Assembly (NCBI RefSeq): GCF_019578655.1
Contig: NC_063257.1
Location: 9,858,001-9,922,000 of the forward strand
DNA length: 64,000 nucleotides
Reading direction: 5' to 3'
Source of the DNA: Ricinus communis
Lineage: Eukaryota > Streptophyta > Magnoliopsida > Malpighiales > Euphorbiaceae
Shown here: positions 1 through 13,200 of the stretch, one piece after another
Numbering within the stretch: position 1 is the stretch's first letter
Layout: each line of letters starts with the position of its first letter
Notes under the pieces: generated by a model
Told to the model about the DNA's origin: nothing
What the model saw: only the letters and a program-made list of their open reading frames with translations
Database searches by the model: none
Position numbers and translations under genes: made by a program

Positions 1-1220
1 TAAGAACCTTTTAAAAAAAGGAGAAAAAAGAAAAGGAGATTTCAGAGTGGTGCCCTATGATTGATTATTCATTTCGTTCAGAAAGATCCTACTTCTCTTT
101 TTCCATGTCATCAGCTATATAAAATCTGATATGGTAATTTATTTTTGTAAATTTGCCTAGGTGGAAATTAATTAGCGGTTTTAATAGTTATTTTACGCTT
201 AATTAAATAAAATAAAATAAAACTACACAGACTATTTAAAATCAAATAAATAATTAGAGATGAAATAAACCAGACTCGTAAATTAAAAAAAGAATCTAAA
301 TGATGAATATTACTGCCTTTCGTAAAATATAGTGCTCTAGATGGAAAAAGTTAAACGATGTAACCATAATTAATATACTTTATAAAATAGTAAAATTAAT
401 TATTATTATTTTTTATAAATAAAAGAAATTGTAAATGACAATTTATAAAAGAAAGTTCGTAATTAATTAATTATTTTATAATAAGGATTTGATTGTATAA
501 TTTCTCAGTAGGAACTTAGGAAGTTCCCCTACATTAATTCACTGCCTACCATCTTACTAATTAAGCTGCATACATTAATAGGAAAAGCAATAGTTTTGGT
601 AAGAAATAATTAAATTAAATAATTAAAAGAAACAAACTCATCAGATAATACACTTTCTAGTTTGAGTAGTAATTTTTATAAGGAGCGTAAGAAAATAATA
701 TAGCTCACGATTTATTTGGTTTCTTATAAATTAAAAAAATATATATATATGAAAAATTTATCAAATAATAAAGTGTTTTTTTTTTTCTTTCTCTGGAATG
801 AGAGATCAACTTTAGTGAGAGATTTAAGGCATCTTATTATGATGAAAATAATATTATAATTGCTTTCAAAAGCAAAAAATAATAAGCTTATTATGAATAA
901 TATTACCACAATAAACCTCCACTAAATAAATCTCCTGTAGACACATAGAAAAGGCTATAAAATCCATACAACTTATTTTACTTTCTGTTTGTAAATTTTC
1001 CTGTCAAAACTTTTATGGAATGAACAAACAATATATATATATATATATATATTTAGGGTTTGCAAATAGTCATTTTGGTTTATAATTGTACCGAACTGAA
1101 AAATGAATTATTGAATTTTTTTCTTTCCAAAAACTGAATTTAAACAAATTTATAGACCTAATTTAACCAAACAATTTGTATTTAGTTTTTTTTTTTATTT
1201 TTCATAGATTACCTGCAGTT

Positions 1221-1251
<31 letters not shown>

Positions 1252-1591
1252 AGTATTTTACACTTTTATATCGGATGATTAATACGCATTCTATTATTTA
1301 AAATTAATAAATATGTGTTAGGATAAATTATTAGTTAGATTCGGTCTACCACGTCATCTGCAGACTAAATAAGTTATGTAATAGTGACACATAATTTTAT
1401 TTATTAATTATTGTATTTTAATTGGTTGGCTTGTCTATTTAAGAATTTCTCTTTATGTTAATGATTTATCGGATGAAAATATACCCTAATTCTGAACAAA
1501 GAATTTTCTAATAAAACATATAGCAATAGTAAGACTCGGAATAAATTAATTAATTGTGGTGCACGTAAAGGGAGGCAACTCCATACACAAT
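1..1591. other. AT-rich intergenic region with (TA)n tracts
   Basis: No coding exon is supported; open frames here are short and low in complexity. It contains (AT)n tracts at about 1031-1053 and 1224-1250, a copy of a dispersed repeat next to the second tract (about 1251-1340), and a stretch at about 1054-1190 resembling a degenerate repeat with TTTGGTT and CCGAACTGAAAA motifs that recurs in the window. The last few hundred bases are the upstream region of the first snakin gene. Confidence 0.7.
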
Positions 1592-1600
1592 TATAAAAGG
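1592..1600 (+). promoter_or_regulatory. TATA box of first snakin/GASA gene
   Basis: TATAAAAGG lies 104 bases before the snakin start codon, a plausible distance for a plant core promoter. A pyrimidine-rich patch of CTTTCT repeats (about 1640-1665) follows, as is common near plant transcription starts. The assignment rests on motif and position only. Confidence 0.6.
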
Positions 1601-1703
1601 AGTGACTTGGGTTGGGTTACCTTTGTACTACATACCCATCTCTTTCTCTTTCTCTTTCTCTTTTGTTTTGAGGTGTTTTTCTGTATCCTGAGAGATCTGA
1701 AAA

Positions 1704-2628
1704 ATGGCCAATGCCAAGACTATACTTATCTTTGCAATTCTCTGTATCCTCTTAATGCATGAGGTACATCTTCTTAATTGTTTTTCTCTCTTCTCTTTTA
1801 TTTATTCATATTATTAATAAGTACATACAAATGCATGCATTTTTTTTTACATATAAAATGTTCTCATAGTTTCATTGTTCTTTGATCATGAAGTAATGAC
1901 ATGATAAGGTCAAAGTTATATGTGTATATATAATGGATAGTTGTAACAGTTTACAATATCTAACTCTATGTTCTTGATTTTACTTTAAACATGTATAAAT
2001 TACTAATTAGAAGGTGATTACTGCTGCCTTTTCTTTTCCTAATTACCACCTTAATCAGGCTTAAGTATGTTATTTAGGTCAACAAAGTTTTGTAGGTTAG
2101 AGGATGGACAATGGACAATGGACCATCCCCATGCTCTACCTTTATACTATTATCATGCATATTATGTAGATTTACAATAAGGACACTACACAGATAACTA
2201 TAGTGTTTTTGTTTTTGTTTCTGTTTTTCATATTATTCTAGTATCTGATCAAACATTTTGGTTTTATTAACAAATTTCAGCTCCAGCCCATTGCAGAAGC
2301 ACAAGAAATAGGTAAAAAGAAAAAAAACCATATGTTTATATATACACACATCCATTGTTCATTAGAATGAATGATTATACTGTATATAAAGAAGAGTAAT
2401 CTTGTGTGAATGATTTCCTTTTCTATATATATATATAAAATTGCAGATTGCAAGTCGAAATGTGAATACAGGTGCAGCAAGGCATCAAGGCATAAGATGT
2501 GCATAAGGGCATGCAACAGTTGCTGTGAGAGGTGCCATTGCGTCCCACCAGGTACTTCTGGCAATCGAGACGTCTGCCCTTGCTATGCCCACTTGAAAAC
2601 CCATGGTGGCAGGCTCAAGTGCCCTTGA
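1704..2628 (+). CDS. Snakin/GASA family cysteine-rich secreted peptide (90 aa)
   Basis: Three exons (1704-1763, 2281-2311, 2447-2628) join in frame to give 90 residues. Residues 1-20 form a hydrophobic signal peptide (MANAKTILIFAILCILLMHE). A short acidic linker (LQPIAEAQEI) follows, then a C-terminal GASA domain of about 60 residues with all twelve conserved cysteines, including the adjacent CC pair, the VPPGTSGN turn and the terminal KCP. GASA/snakin peptides are secreted, often gibberellin-responsive, and act in growth control or as antimicrobial peptides; they are not known as enzymes. The start is the first ATG after the TATA box, and the phase-1 junction rebuilds the Asp before Cys1. 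A second family member lies about 2.2 kb downstream in convergent orientation. Which GASA subclade it belongs to cannot be settled by eye. Confidence 0.93.
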
Positions 2629-4836
2629 AATAATTTACACTCCACATGGATCTATATCTATACACACAACTACTATGGCAATAATGCAGGTTTTTGACCT
2701 AATTATGCATGCAGGACCATGACTTTTGAGTGCTGTAACTTTTCCAAGATTGGAATAGTTTTGTAAATCTTGGAAAAAGGAAAAGAATTGATATTTATAT
2801 ATTATCTAAATTATTTATAATATAAGATGAATTGTGTCTGCTCAAGTATTTCCGGGTTAGTTTCGCATTATTTATTTTAGAGATAATGATATAAATAGTC
2901 TCTAATTTTGCACTTAATTTTATTTTAGTCATAAAATTTTAATTTATTTTTTACAGTCATCTAATTTTAATTTTCTTTTAATTTATTATTTCGCAAATAA
3001 AAGATTAACATTCGATAAAAACAACCAATAAAATAAAGTAATTAAGAAAAAAATATGACAAATTAAATTTTTATTAGTAAGGTATTAAATTATAACCAAA
3101 ATTAAAATTAAATGATTGAAATGAAATAAATTAAAATTTTATAACTAAAATAAAATTAAATATAAACTTCAATTATCATTTATATTGTCATCCTTTTATT
3201 TCACTTTTTTACTTTTTAAGACCCAACATTTGAAAGAAGCATATTTTCTCTAAAAATAAGTCTTAGAAAGCATAAATAATAAAAATATGAAAATTTCGGA
3301 TTCTCAAGAGTTGGGTACCTCACAATAATACCAAACTCGCCCCATGTAATTTTATTGGTCGAGAAAATAGTGTCTTCTTGAATTATCTTTCTCTAGCTTT
3401 AGCCTTTTCGGAATGTCTTTCCTTCACTCATTTAAAAATCCCGTTGGGGAGTTTCTATCATAAATCTCTTTATTTTAAGAAGTATAATTTTTATAATAAA
3501 ATATTTCTTAAAAAATACTTAAATATATATATAAAAATCTGATAAACTCTTTATATTTTTTTATTTTTATTTCCATAAATATTAATAGTCTTAATTACTT
3601 TTTAACTTTTATGAATAAAAAAATAAAAATTATAAATATCAATTAAATCAAATACATAGAAACTCGTAGTATATTTATTAAATATAGAATAAATAGTAAC
3701 ATTTGACTCTTTATAAATAAAGAGTCAAATTGACTCTCTACTTTATATTTAAAAAATAAAAAATACATTGGATTGTCATTTTATAATACGACTGTTTAAA
3801 ATAAATAGTTTGACATATATAAAGAGTACATTAAAAATACTCTAATTTAAGAACTTATGCAAGAGGATATTATTTACGGTAATAATAATTAATTTCAAGA
3901 CATAAATAGAAAAAGTAATCACTTTTTCTTTTATTTTTTTCTTCATTTGGTATGTAGTTTTGGGTTTAATCTAATTCTGTTCTAATCAGACTTTCAAAGT
4001 CATTGGATCCTTTTCCTCGTTCAAGAAGTTTCTCCCTTCATCCACTCCGTCTCGAAGAGTAACTAGGACAAATTCAGTCACGTTTTTATGTTCGAATTGA
4101 ACACTTTCCTTTTTTGATTTTCTACACTTGTAGTGTATTTATGGTGAACCTGTAAATTGAAAATCATGGGAAAATAGTGTTCTATTTTTAGGTTAATCAA
4201 AATTTTCTTTTTGGCACTATTAAACACTACTATCATGCTTTTACCTAGCTGATAACATAACAGCTTACAATACAATTTTCTTTTTTCTAAAAAAAACAAA
4301 GACCTTTAGCAACACCAAAAAGCTTTATCAGCGATGTCTTTTGGCGTCGCTAAATATTGCCATTGGAGAATAATCGCATACCGTAACCGTGCAATCAACT
4401 TTCACATAAAAAAATGGAGCTTGGTTATGTGCTTAAACGGTAATATGTTAATAACAGAAATATTGATTTTATTTTATCTTATTTTTAAAATACACACCAT
4501 ATCAATAAATTTGATTAATAATATTAATGAAAGTTAAAAATGAAATAAATATTAAAACTAAAAATTAAAAAAGTACATATTAAATTAATAATAATTATAA
4601 AATACAACATTTTTCCTTCCTGACAATTAAGCGAATATAATATGCTATATAAATTAAGAACTAGTTTATAATTAAAAAATTTACTTATCAAGGTCTACAA
4701 CAATAATCCCTCATACACAAATTGAGGAATGAAATATTGTCAAGCATATAGCTTAACATTATTCCCTCATTTGATGATATGATTATTTATTTAACTAGCA
4801 ACTAATGCAATAGAATTATCAGTAGCACAAAAAATT
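2629..4836. other. AT-rich spacer between convergent snakin genes
   Basis: No gene is visible. A perfect short palindrome (3703-3728, TTGACTCTTTA and its complement) lies in a MITE-like stretch, and an imperfect inverted repeat with GGCGTCGCTAAA-type arms lies at 4305-4354. The rest is AT-rich and contains the 3' ends of both flanking snakin genes, which point towards each other. Confidence 0.6.
4305..4354. repeat. Inverted repeat resembling a DNA-transposon terminus
   Basis: The arms are 4305-4322 (TTTAGCAACACCAAAAAG) and 4338-4354 (CTTTTGGCGTCGCTAAA). They are complementary apart from a few changes and flank a 15-base loop. Motifs of the GCGACG/GGCGTCGC type are common in subterminal repeats of plant DNA transposons, so this is probably a remnant. 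No transposase or target-site duplication is recognisable. Confidence 0.4.
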
Positions 4837-5561
4837 TCAAGGGCACTTTGGCTTGTTCCCATGGGTCCTGAGACTTGCATAGCAAGGACATACATGCTTG
4901 TTGCCATAGGTACCTGGAGGAACACACTGGCACCTCAAGCAACAAGTTCTGCATGCTCTATGGCACACATTCTTCCTTGATGACTCCCTGCATCTCCTGG
5001 AGCATGCATATCCGCAATCTTTAACCAGAACAATGGAAGAAGGAAAAAGAAAAAGAAAAAGCATCAGAAAAGGACATAAAAGGCACAAACTTTTGTAGGT
5101 GAGGCCATCAGGATGGGGATTTTTTTTAATATCTGCAACAGTTTTAGTGGAAAGGAACAAGCAAAACTACTCACTGATTTTCTTATGATGATAATGGTGT
5201 TTCTTGTCAATGGCCACCACATCACTCCCTCCATCAATCTACAGATTATCCCAAAGGTGGTATAAAATGGTGGGAAAAATAGACCCAGTTCAAATTTGTA
5301 GCATCAGTGATATCAGAAAAATTAAACTCAAACAAAAAAAGAAAAAGAGAAGGCAAAGGACTCACATTTGCTGGAGAATTTGCAGAACTAGTGAGAAATG
5401 AATGCCCCAGATAAATCTGCAAAGAGTACATCACAGTACAAAAGTTATGTACATTTGGATTTAGAGTACTGTTAAGATTTAACATTATTGTACCATCTTT
5501 AGCTGCAATTCAGTACCTGAAGGAGCAGAATGATGATAACAAAAATCAAGAACAGCTTCAT
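4837..5561 (-). CDS. Snakin/GASA family peptide with His-rich linker (113 aa)
   Basis: Four exons (5517-5561, 5366-5416, 5175-5238, 4837-5018) join to 113 residues. Residues 1-15 (MKLFLIFVIIILLLQ) are the core of a signal peptide. Residues 16-53 are a variable linker ending in a His/Lys-rich stretch (DKKHHYHHKK). The GASA domain has all twelve cysteines in the family spacing (C..C..C, CHRACRTCC, CQCVPPGTYGN, final KCP). It has one more linker exon than the gene upstream, the typical way longer GASA members differ. The proteins are secreted, growth-related or antimicrobial. A continuous frame runs from intron 3 into the last exon, but it lacks a signal peptide and is intronic. The start is the first ATG, about 75 bases after a TATA box. 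Confidence 0.92.
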
Positions 5562-5634
5562 CTTCTGGCTAGATATGGTAAAGATATTCTTCTTTCTTTC
5601 TTTGAGTTTGAGATTGGGGATAGAAATGGGGTGT

Positions 5635-5643
5635 CTTTATATA
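5635..5643 (-). promoter_or_regulatory. TATA box of second snakin/GASA gene
   Basis: On the minus strand TATATAAAG lies about 75 bases upstream of the start codon. Assigned by motif and distance. Confidence 0.55.
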
Positions 5644-5645
5644 TA

Positions 5646-7282
5646 GACACAAATACTTGGTAGTTGGCCTTTGTTTACCTTTATCTTTAATGATTCTTTT
5701 TTTCTTTTTTCCCCTTTCATCTCTTTTCCAAGGTCTTTATCTTTAATGATTCACATGCAAAGATTGAGGGTAAATCACAGACTTTGAGTTGAGTGCCAGA
5801 AGGAAATGCTGCTTGAGGAAAAATACCAATTCCTTTTGGAAGTTTCTTTCACTTTAGACTCTTTATTTTTTGGCCATGGTGGTGAGCACAGCTGTTGATT
5901 CTTTGGATGGTGGGTGTAGGGACAAGAAAGAGTGAGAGAGAGACGGAGGTTGGGGATGGTCCCCCTTACCTGTTGGGCAAAATGTCACTATTGTAAGCCT
6001 GTGAATGAAGAAGCAACAAGGGCTGTTTAAGTGCAAGAACCCATAAAAAGATTTAGAGGATTCAAGGTTCTTTAATATGATACAAATTGCATGAAAGGTT
6101 TGCTTAGTTGACATTGCCAGTGTTTTTCTTTTCCTTTTCTTCGAACTGGACATTGCTAGGTTGGCTTTCATTTATTATTTTTGGACTCTTCCTCTCACCT
6201 CAGTTACATAAACAATGATTGCAACATAAAGATTGTGCCTCCTCCTATAACGAGCTTCACGATTTTTGTCTTTTCAGAAAATGACCTGCAAACAGTTTTC
6301 ACCCTGAATCATTAAATCCTCTTTAACCTTCTCAGGGTTGAGTAACAATCTGTTGGTTTCGTTTTTTAGCAGAAGTCAAACTGAATCAAAATATTATTTA
6401 GTTTATTCATTCTTAAATCAAATCAAATCGAGTTGAATTTTAAAAATAATTAAAGCAAATCGAATTAGGCAGTTAGGTTTGATTTTTTAGTTTCAATTTA
6501 TTTTTGCATGCTCCGAAACCCTCCAACGAGCCTCATCAATATTGTATTCTGAATGCAGTATATATGACCCATATTTAGTTCGGCCGATCACAGTAGCCAA
6601 TAAACAGTTAATAAAATTTTATTAGTAATTGTTGTTCAGTTAAATAATTATTAAAAATATAATTTATCTTTAAATATAATTATTTTATTATACTATTTTT
6701 AATGATATAAATTAATAAATAATTTATAAATTAGAAATATTATATTTAATTTTATTTAGCTCAATTGAATTTATTACTAAAAATATTCATAAAAACTATT
6801 TCAAAATTTAAATTTCATTAATAAAAAATTTCTAATTTCATATGTCATAATTACAAATATTATAGTTATTTAACTACTGAATATAATTTTCAAATAATAA
6901 TTATTTATTATTATAAAAAATTAATTATACAATATTAATTTAAAATTATTATTAATAAATTTTAATAAAGATAAAATTGTCCAAATAATGCACAGCTGAT
7001 GCTGATCTTTAAATTTTCATTTAACTTTTAAACCAAACACTCTCGTATTTATCCACGATAAAAGAACATATCACTAAAAAAACTACTCTGTGGGCCACTT
7101 AATCAAGACAGTAAAGAAAATTGAAAAACTTCAAGTATCTTAATAATTAATATCTGGTAGCTGTCATTACTAAGCTGCCTATAGAAAAATATAGTTTGCA
7201 TATAGTGACAAATGGAAGAGATACCATAGGAGCCCAAAAACCAATTTATGCCACCAAGAACTATAATAAGTAAGAAAAGCTT
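5646..7282. other. Intergenic region, AT-rich, degenerate repeat
   Basis: No coding exon is supported. A degenerate repeat-like stretch (about 6350-6530) rich in AAATCAAATCGA/GTTTGATTTTTTAG words ends near TTTGCATGCTCCGAAACC and resembles, in opposite orientation, the tract at about 1054-1190. The part from 6600 to 7000 is almost pure A/T. Confidence 0.5.
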
Positions 7283-8906
<1,624 letters not shown>

Positions 8907-9216
8907 CCTAACCCTCTAATAGTCCACAAAGAGATAGATCACTTCTGAGAAAAAGAAAGGAAAAAAGAAAAGAAAACAGAATCAACAACCAGTGAATCAA
9001 TCAATCAATCACAACACAGAATCTCAAGAGAATTCTCTCTTCTTCTTTTTCTTTTCCTCTCAAGAGAACAAGTAAGTAAAAAGAAACCAATCAATGTTAA
9101 AATAATGGAAATCAAGAACTGGGTATAGCGTTCGACAGAGCGAAGAAAAAGACGATGGACAAAAGAGAAAACTGTGTTACTGTTGCAATTCGAAACGTCA
9201 ATGAATTATTAATCCT

Positions 9217-9233
9217 CTTTATATATCTATTGG
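9217..9233 (-). promoter_or_regulatory. TATA box and CCAAT box of the E2 gene
   Basis: On the minus strand a CCAAT motif (9229-9233) is followed at once by TATATAAAG (9217-9225), about 310 bases before the E2 start codon. This implies a long 5' UTR; UBC genes of this group often carry a leader intron, but I could not place one with confidence. Confidence 0.55.
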
Positions 9234-9268
9234 CTATTGCCATGCCCGCCTCTTTATAATAATACTAA

Positions 9269-9303
<35 letters not shown>

Positions 9304-9325
9304 TTATTATTATTATTATTATTAC
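9269..9325. repeat. (ATT)n microsatellite
   Basis: An almost uninterrupted TTA/ATT trinucleotide run with one interruption (ATTCTT), about 40 bases upstream of the TATA/CCAAT motifs of the E2 gene. Likely length-polymorphic. Confidence 0.9.
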
Positions 9326-10136
9326 TAGAATGTTAATATAATATATAATTGGTTTTATTAATCCTTGAAACAAAATTTTCATAGTTAGTTTTATTAATCG
9401 GATACAATATTTTCTCATAATTCGATTAATCAAATAATTGAGTAGTTTTATGAATTGAACTATTCGAAATAACTAATTTAATCAATAATTAATCATTTAA
9501 TCAGTTATTTTTTCAATCAATTTCATAATTTCTTTTATAACTAAAGTTAAACTTAAAATGCTCATCTTTAGTTAACTTTTATTAAACGAAAAAGGATTTT
9601 GATAGTTAATAAGGTAAAGCTTTTATATATTTCAAAATTCAACCCAATTAGATAAAGAGTCAAAGGTCAAAAACTAAATTGAAATTGAGTTGATATTAAA
9701 TTAAATGTATATAAAATTATTATTTAAAGTTAAAATGAAATAGTAATTTACTGTTTAAAGTAAACCTGTTATGATACCAATATAATTTAATTTATTTGAA
9801 ATTAGTAAATCCTAAAAATTTTATAAAATTAATTATAATTATCATTTTATATAATTTTCATTAGAAAATTATTTAGTTTGTAAATAAGTATATTTATATA
9901 TTAATTAAATGTCCAATTTTAAAAGATAGTAGACCAAAAAATTATATCATTAGAATTTCCATAAAGACAACTGAATAGATAATTATCTTTTTATTGATAA
10001 AGTGTTACTAATTAATTTTGTTAATTTTCTATTTTATATTTTTTGTATATTAATATTTTGTTAAATTATAATTTCAAATATTGGTACGAAAATCCAATCC
10101 ATCAAGAAAGGGAAAAGCCATTTTCATAGACTAAAG
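9326..10136. other. AT-rich intergenic region between divergent genes
   Basis: Only AT-rich sequence is seen between the minus-strand E2 gene and the plus-strand J-domain gene. No ORF of note. Confidence 0.6.
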
Positions 10137-10171
10137 AGCCCAAATATAAATAGAGGAAATTAAAAAGCCCA
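10137..10171 (+). promoter_or_regulatory. Core promoter of J-domain gene: TATA box with AGCCCA elements
   Basis: TATAAATA (10145-10152) is flanked by two AGCCCA motifs (10137-10142 and 10166-10171), the reverse form of the TGGGCT site II element bound by TCP factors in plant housekeeping promoters. The ATG is 60 bases past the second motif. Confidence 0.55.
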
Positions 10172-10230
10172 TTCTGTTAACACATAAAAAATTCAGAACA
10201 CATCTTCAATTTTTTTTCTTATTGGCAAAA

Positions 10231-13200
10231 ATGGGCAACAAAACTAGGAGAAAGCACAGAGACGACACATCCACTTCATCATCGTATTCTGATGACGATG
10301 AGTCATCGGAAACCTCTGTCGACAGACGCCGGCGGAGCCGGAAGAACCGGAAAAGCAGTGAAGGGAGCTCAAAGAGAGAGAAAGAGAAGAAGAGAGGGCA
10401 AAGAAGAAAGAGAAAGGAAAGGGATAGAGATAGAGATAGAAATAAAGATAGAGATAGGAAGAAAGGAAAATCAAAAAAGAGGAGAGATTATTACGATTCA
10501 GAATCCGGGTCCAGTTCGGATTCCGGGTCTGTGTCTGAGACTATTAATCCAGAAGATGTGGTGAGAGATATGTTAAAGGAGTTTCCTAATGTTGGAAGTG
10601 ATTTAAAGCAGGTATGTCTTATAATTCTTGAATTTCTATATCAAAAATATTATAGATAATATATATATATAAAGTTATTGACTTTTCTGATTCTGAGTTT
10701 GTCCCTTTGTTTTTATGGTAGCTACTGGAAATGATTGATGATGGACAAGCTGTTGACATAAAGGGTATATCTGAAAGGTCTTTAATTAAGCATTTGAAGA
10801 AGCTTTTTGTCTCTTTAAATCTTAAAGAAAATGGAGATAGAGTGTTTTTGTTGCCTTCAAATCATTGTCCTACTTTGGAGGTTGTTGGACATTTGATTAA
10901 TTCTCATTTAGAACCTAAAGAGCAAAAACGGCTTAATGATGTAAATTCAGTACCACCAGCTGTAGAGAGTAAAAAACTTTCAGATGATAATAATGACTTG
11001 CCAATGGCTTCTCCAGGAGATGATCTTTCTGGTCCAAAAAGAAGGTAATACGTTTTCTTTTTTCTGCGCTTGTTGGTTCCCAAGCTCTTGCATATAAATT
11101 TCAATTGGTAAACTACCGAAAATTTAGATGTTCTCATGTCCATGGTATTTCAGAATTAACCAAGTGATGTGGGTGTTTAACAGTTTATAATTTGCTAGTT
11201 TGGTTGGATGTTCCTCTTAACATGAGAAGTTTTCTTTTTCTTGCAAACTTCTGGTTGGCATCCCTGTCTATTTATCAGAATAGATCCATCTTGTCTGGTT
11301 TAGTTGAAGGACGCATTGTGGTCTTTGTTTAAGTGACTTTGTGGCCAATCTAAATATTCAGATTTATGCTAAAGGGACAATTTGTTTCTTGAATCCATCT
11401 AGTCGTAGTTGCTTTCATGGCCTTTGTAAGATGACTTGTTGGATAGTGGAGATGGATGGCGTACAGTTTGCTACAGGTTTTTATTTGTCTGATTCTGATG
11501 CCTTAAAATGGCTATTATGTGCTTGGTCTTTTTGAGCTTATTGCAATTGTTGTAAGCTAATATTCACAAGGCATGATGCCATGCTTTGGAGACTTTGATG
11601 ATGATTACTCTTGAGATTTGACTTCAGCTTGATGAACATTTAATATCATAGAGGATTGACGGTCTAATGATTGTGATGGATTTGTGATGTACATGCCTTT
11701 GCCAATGCTTTTGTCGTGTATTCTTCTTGTATTATCCATATGAGATCTGAGTTTTGACCCTTTTATCATGATTAATTTTTTGTTATAAAAATGGAAAATT
11801 GACTGACTTTTTACATTTTGCTGAAGGATGATGGGTCCTGAAATGCCTTCAGCTGAGTTACTTGCTGCTGCAGCTAAATTAACGGAAGCACAAGCTGAGC
11901 TAAGGTATATTTTGTTTACCTGAATTGGTACTTACATTTGACCAGAATTTTTCACCAAGTATGACTTTGGTGGTGATATACGATTGACTGTTTCTGCTTA
12001 TGTTGCTTTTGTTTTAAAATTTCAGAGAAGTTGAGTTGGAGGAAGATACTGAACTTTTTATAGGACCTCCCCCACCTGCTATGGTTGCTGAAGCTGAATC
12101 AGCAAATGAAGCAGAGCGTTTTGAAGAGGTTTCTGATTTTCTTATTTTGAAACTTGATTATATTCTGGCTGCCTTATCTCTCATGTTCAATTGTGAAATG
12201 ATACCTAATATGGTCGAACAATTTGTAGCTAAGATAATGAATTACAAACTTGTCTCTTTCTTTGGGAGGTTCACAATTGAGCAACATATGGTTTGCAGTT
12301 CTGGAGGTATTGCAATATTTTCTGTGGGTTCTATTGACAAATTTTCTTTGAATCCATATAAGTCATAATTTACGATTTAGTTAATTGCATCCATCTTTGG
12401 GTGGGCATTATTATATGTAAGAGGATCATCCATTTACAGTTTAGTTAATTGCACCCAATTTTGGGTGGGCATTATTATATGTAAGAAGATCATTTGTTAT
12501 TGTGTCCTGATTCATTTTCCATAAGTTATGTGAATTAGATAGTAAAGCCAAAACCATTATTTCCTCTCTTTTAAAATGGTATCATGGTCCTATGATATTG
12601 TTTTTCACAATTATGTGAAACCATCTAAAAGTTTTTCAATATGTTCTTGTGTTGATGGTGAAATTTCAATGAAAATTTACGTAAAAGAATATGCTCTGAA
12701 GTTTATTTTTTATTATTCTTTTTAACTATTCTTAAGGTGATCATGTATTACTTATTGATGACTTGGTCAGGTTACCAGAATAATGGCTGTTGAAGATGAT
12801 TCTCCATATGATGTTGTCGGAGTTAACCACAATATGTCTGCTGAGAATATAAAGAAGAGGTAAAGTTGTTGATCATCCCTATAGGCAATGAAAATGAGAT
12901 TTTCTGAAGCTCTTTGGAACTTTTGTTTTTTCAGCAATTGATTTATTATATGTCACTCTCAGCTTGAATAAGCTGGCAGTTTGAGGGCTAATCATGACTT
13001 GAGACTTCAATTTCTTATTGCTCCCAAATTGCATGTCATATTCATGACATGGTTATTTAATAGAGAAATAGGGAGATGGTGCAAAGAAGTTTTTCTTAAT
13101 AGGATATCTATGAGTGACGATTTAATAGGCTTACTTTTGGTATATCGGTGTTTCTTAAACCGAATTTCTTCCTTATAAATGTCGTTGCAAGGTTTTTGTA

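Noticed and set aside
2277..2564. 95-codon minus-strand frame across the snakin gene
   Set aside because: Antisense shadow of the 12-Cys exon and its intron.
4837..5160. 107-codon single-exon version of the second snakin
   Set aside because: It reads through intron sequence, and the upstream exons with signal peptide and proper splice sites give the better model.
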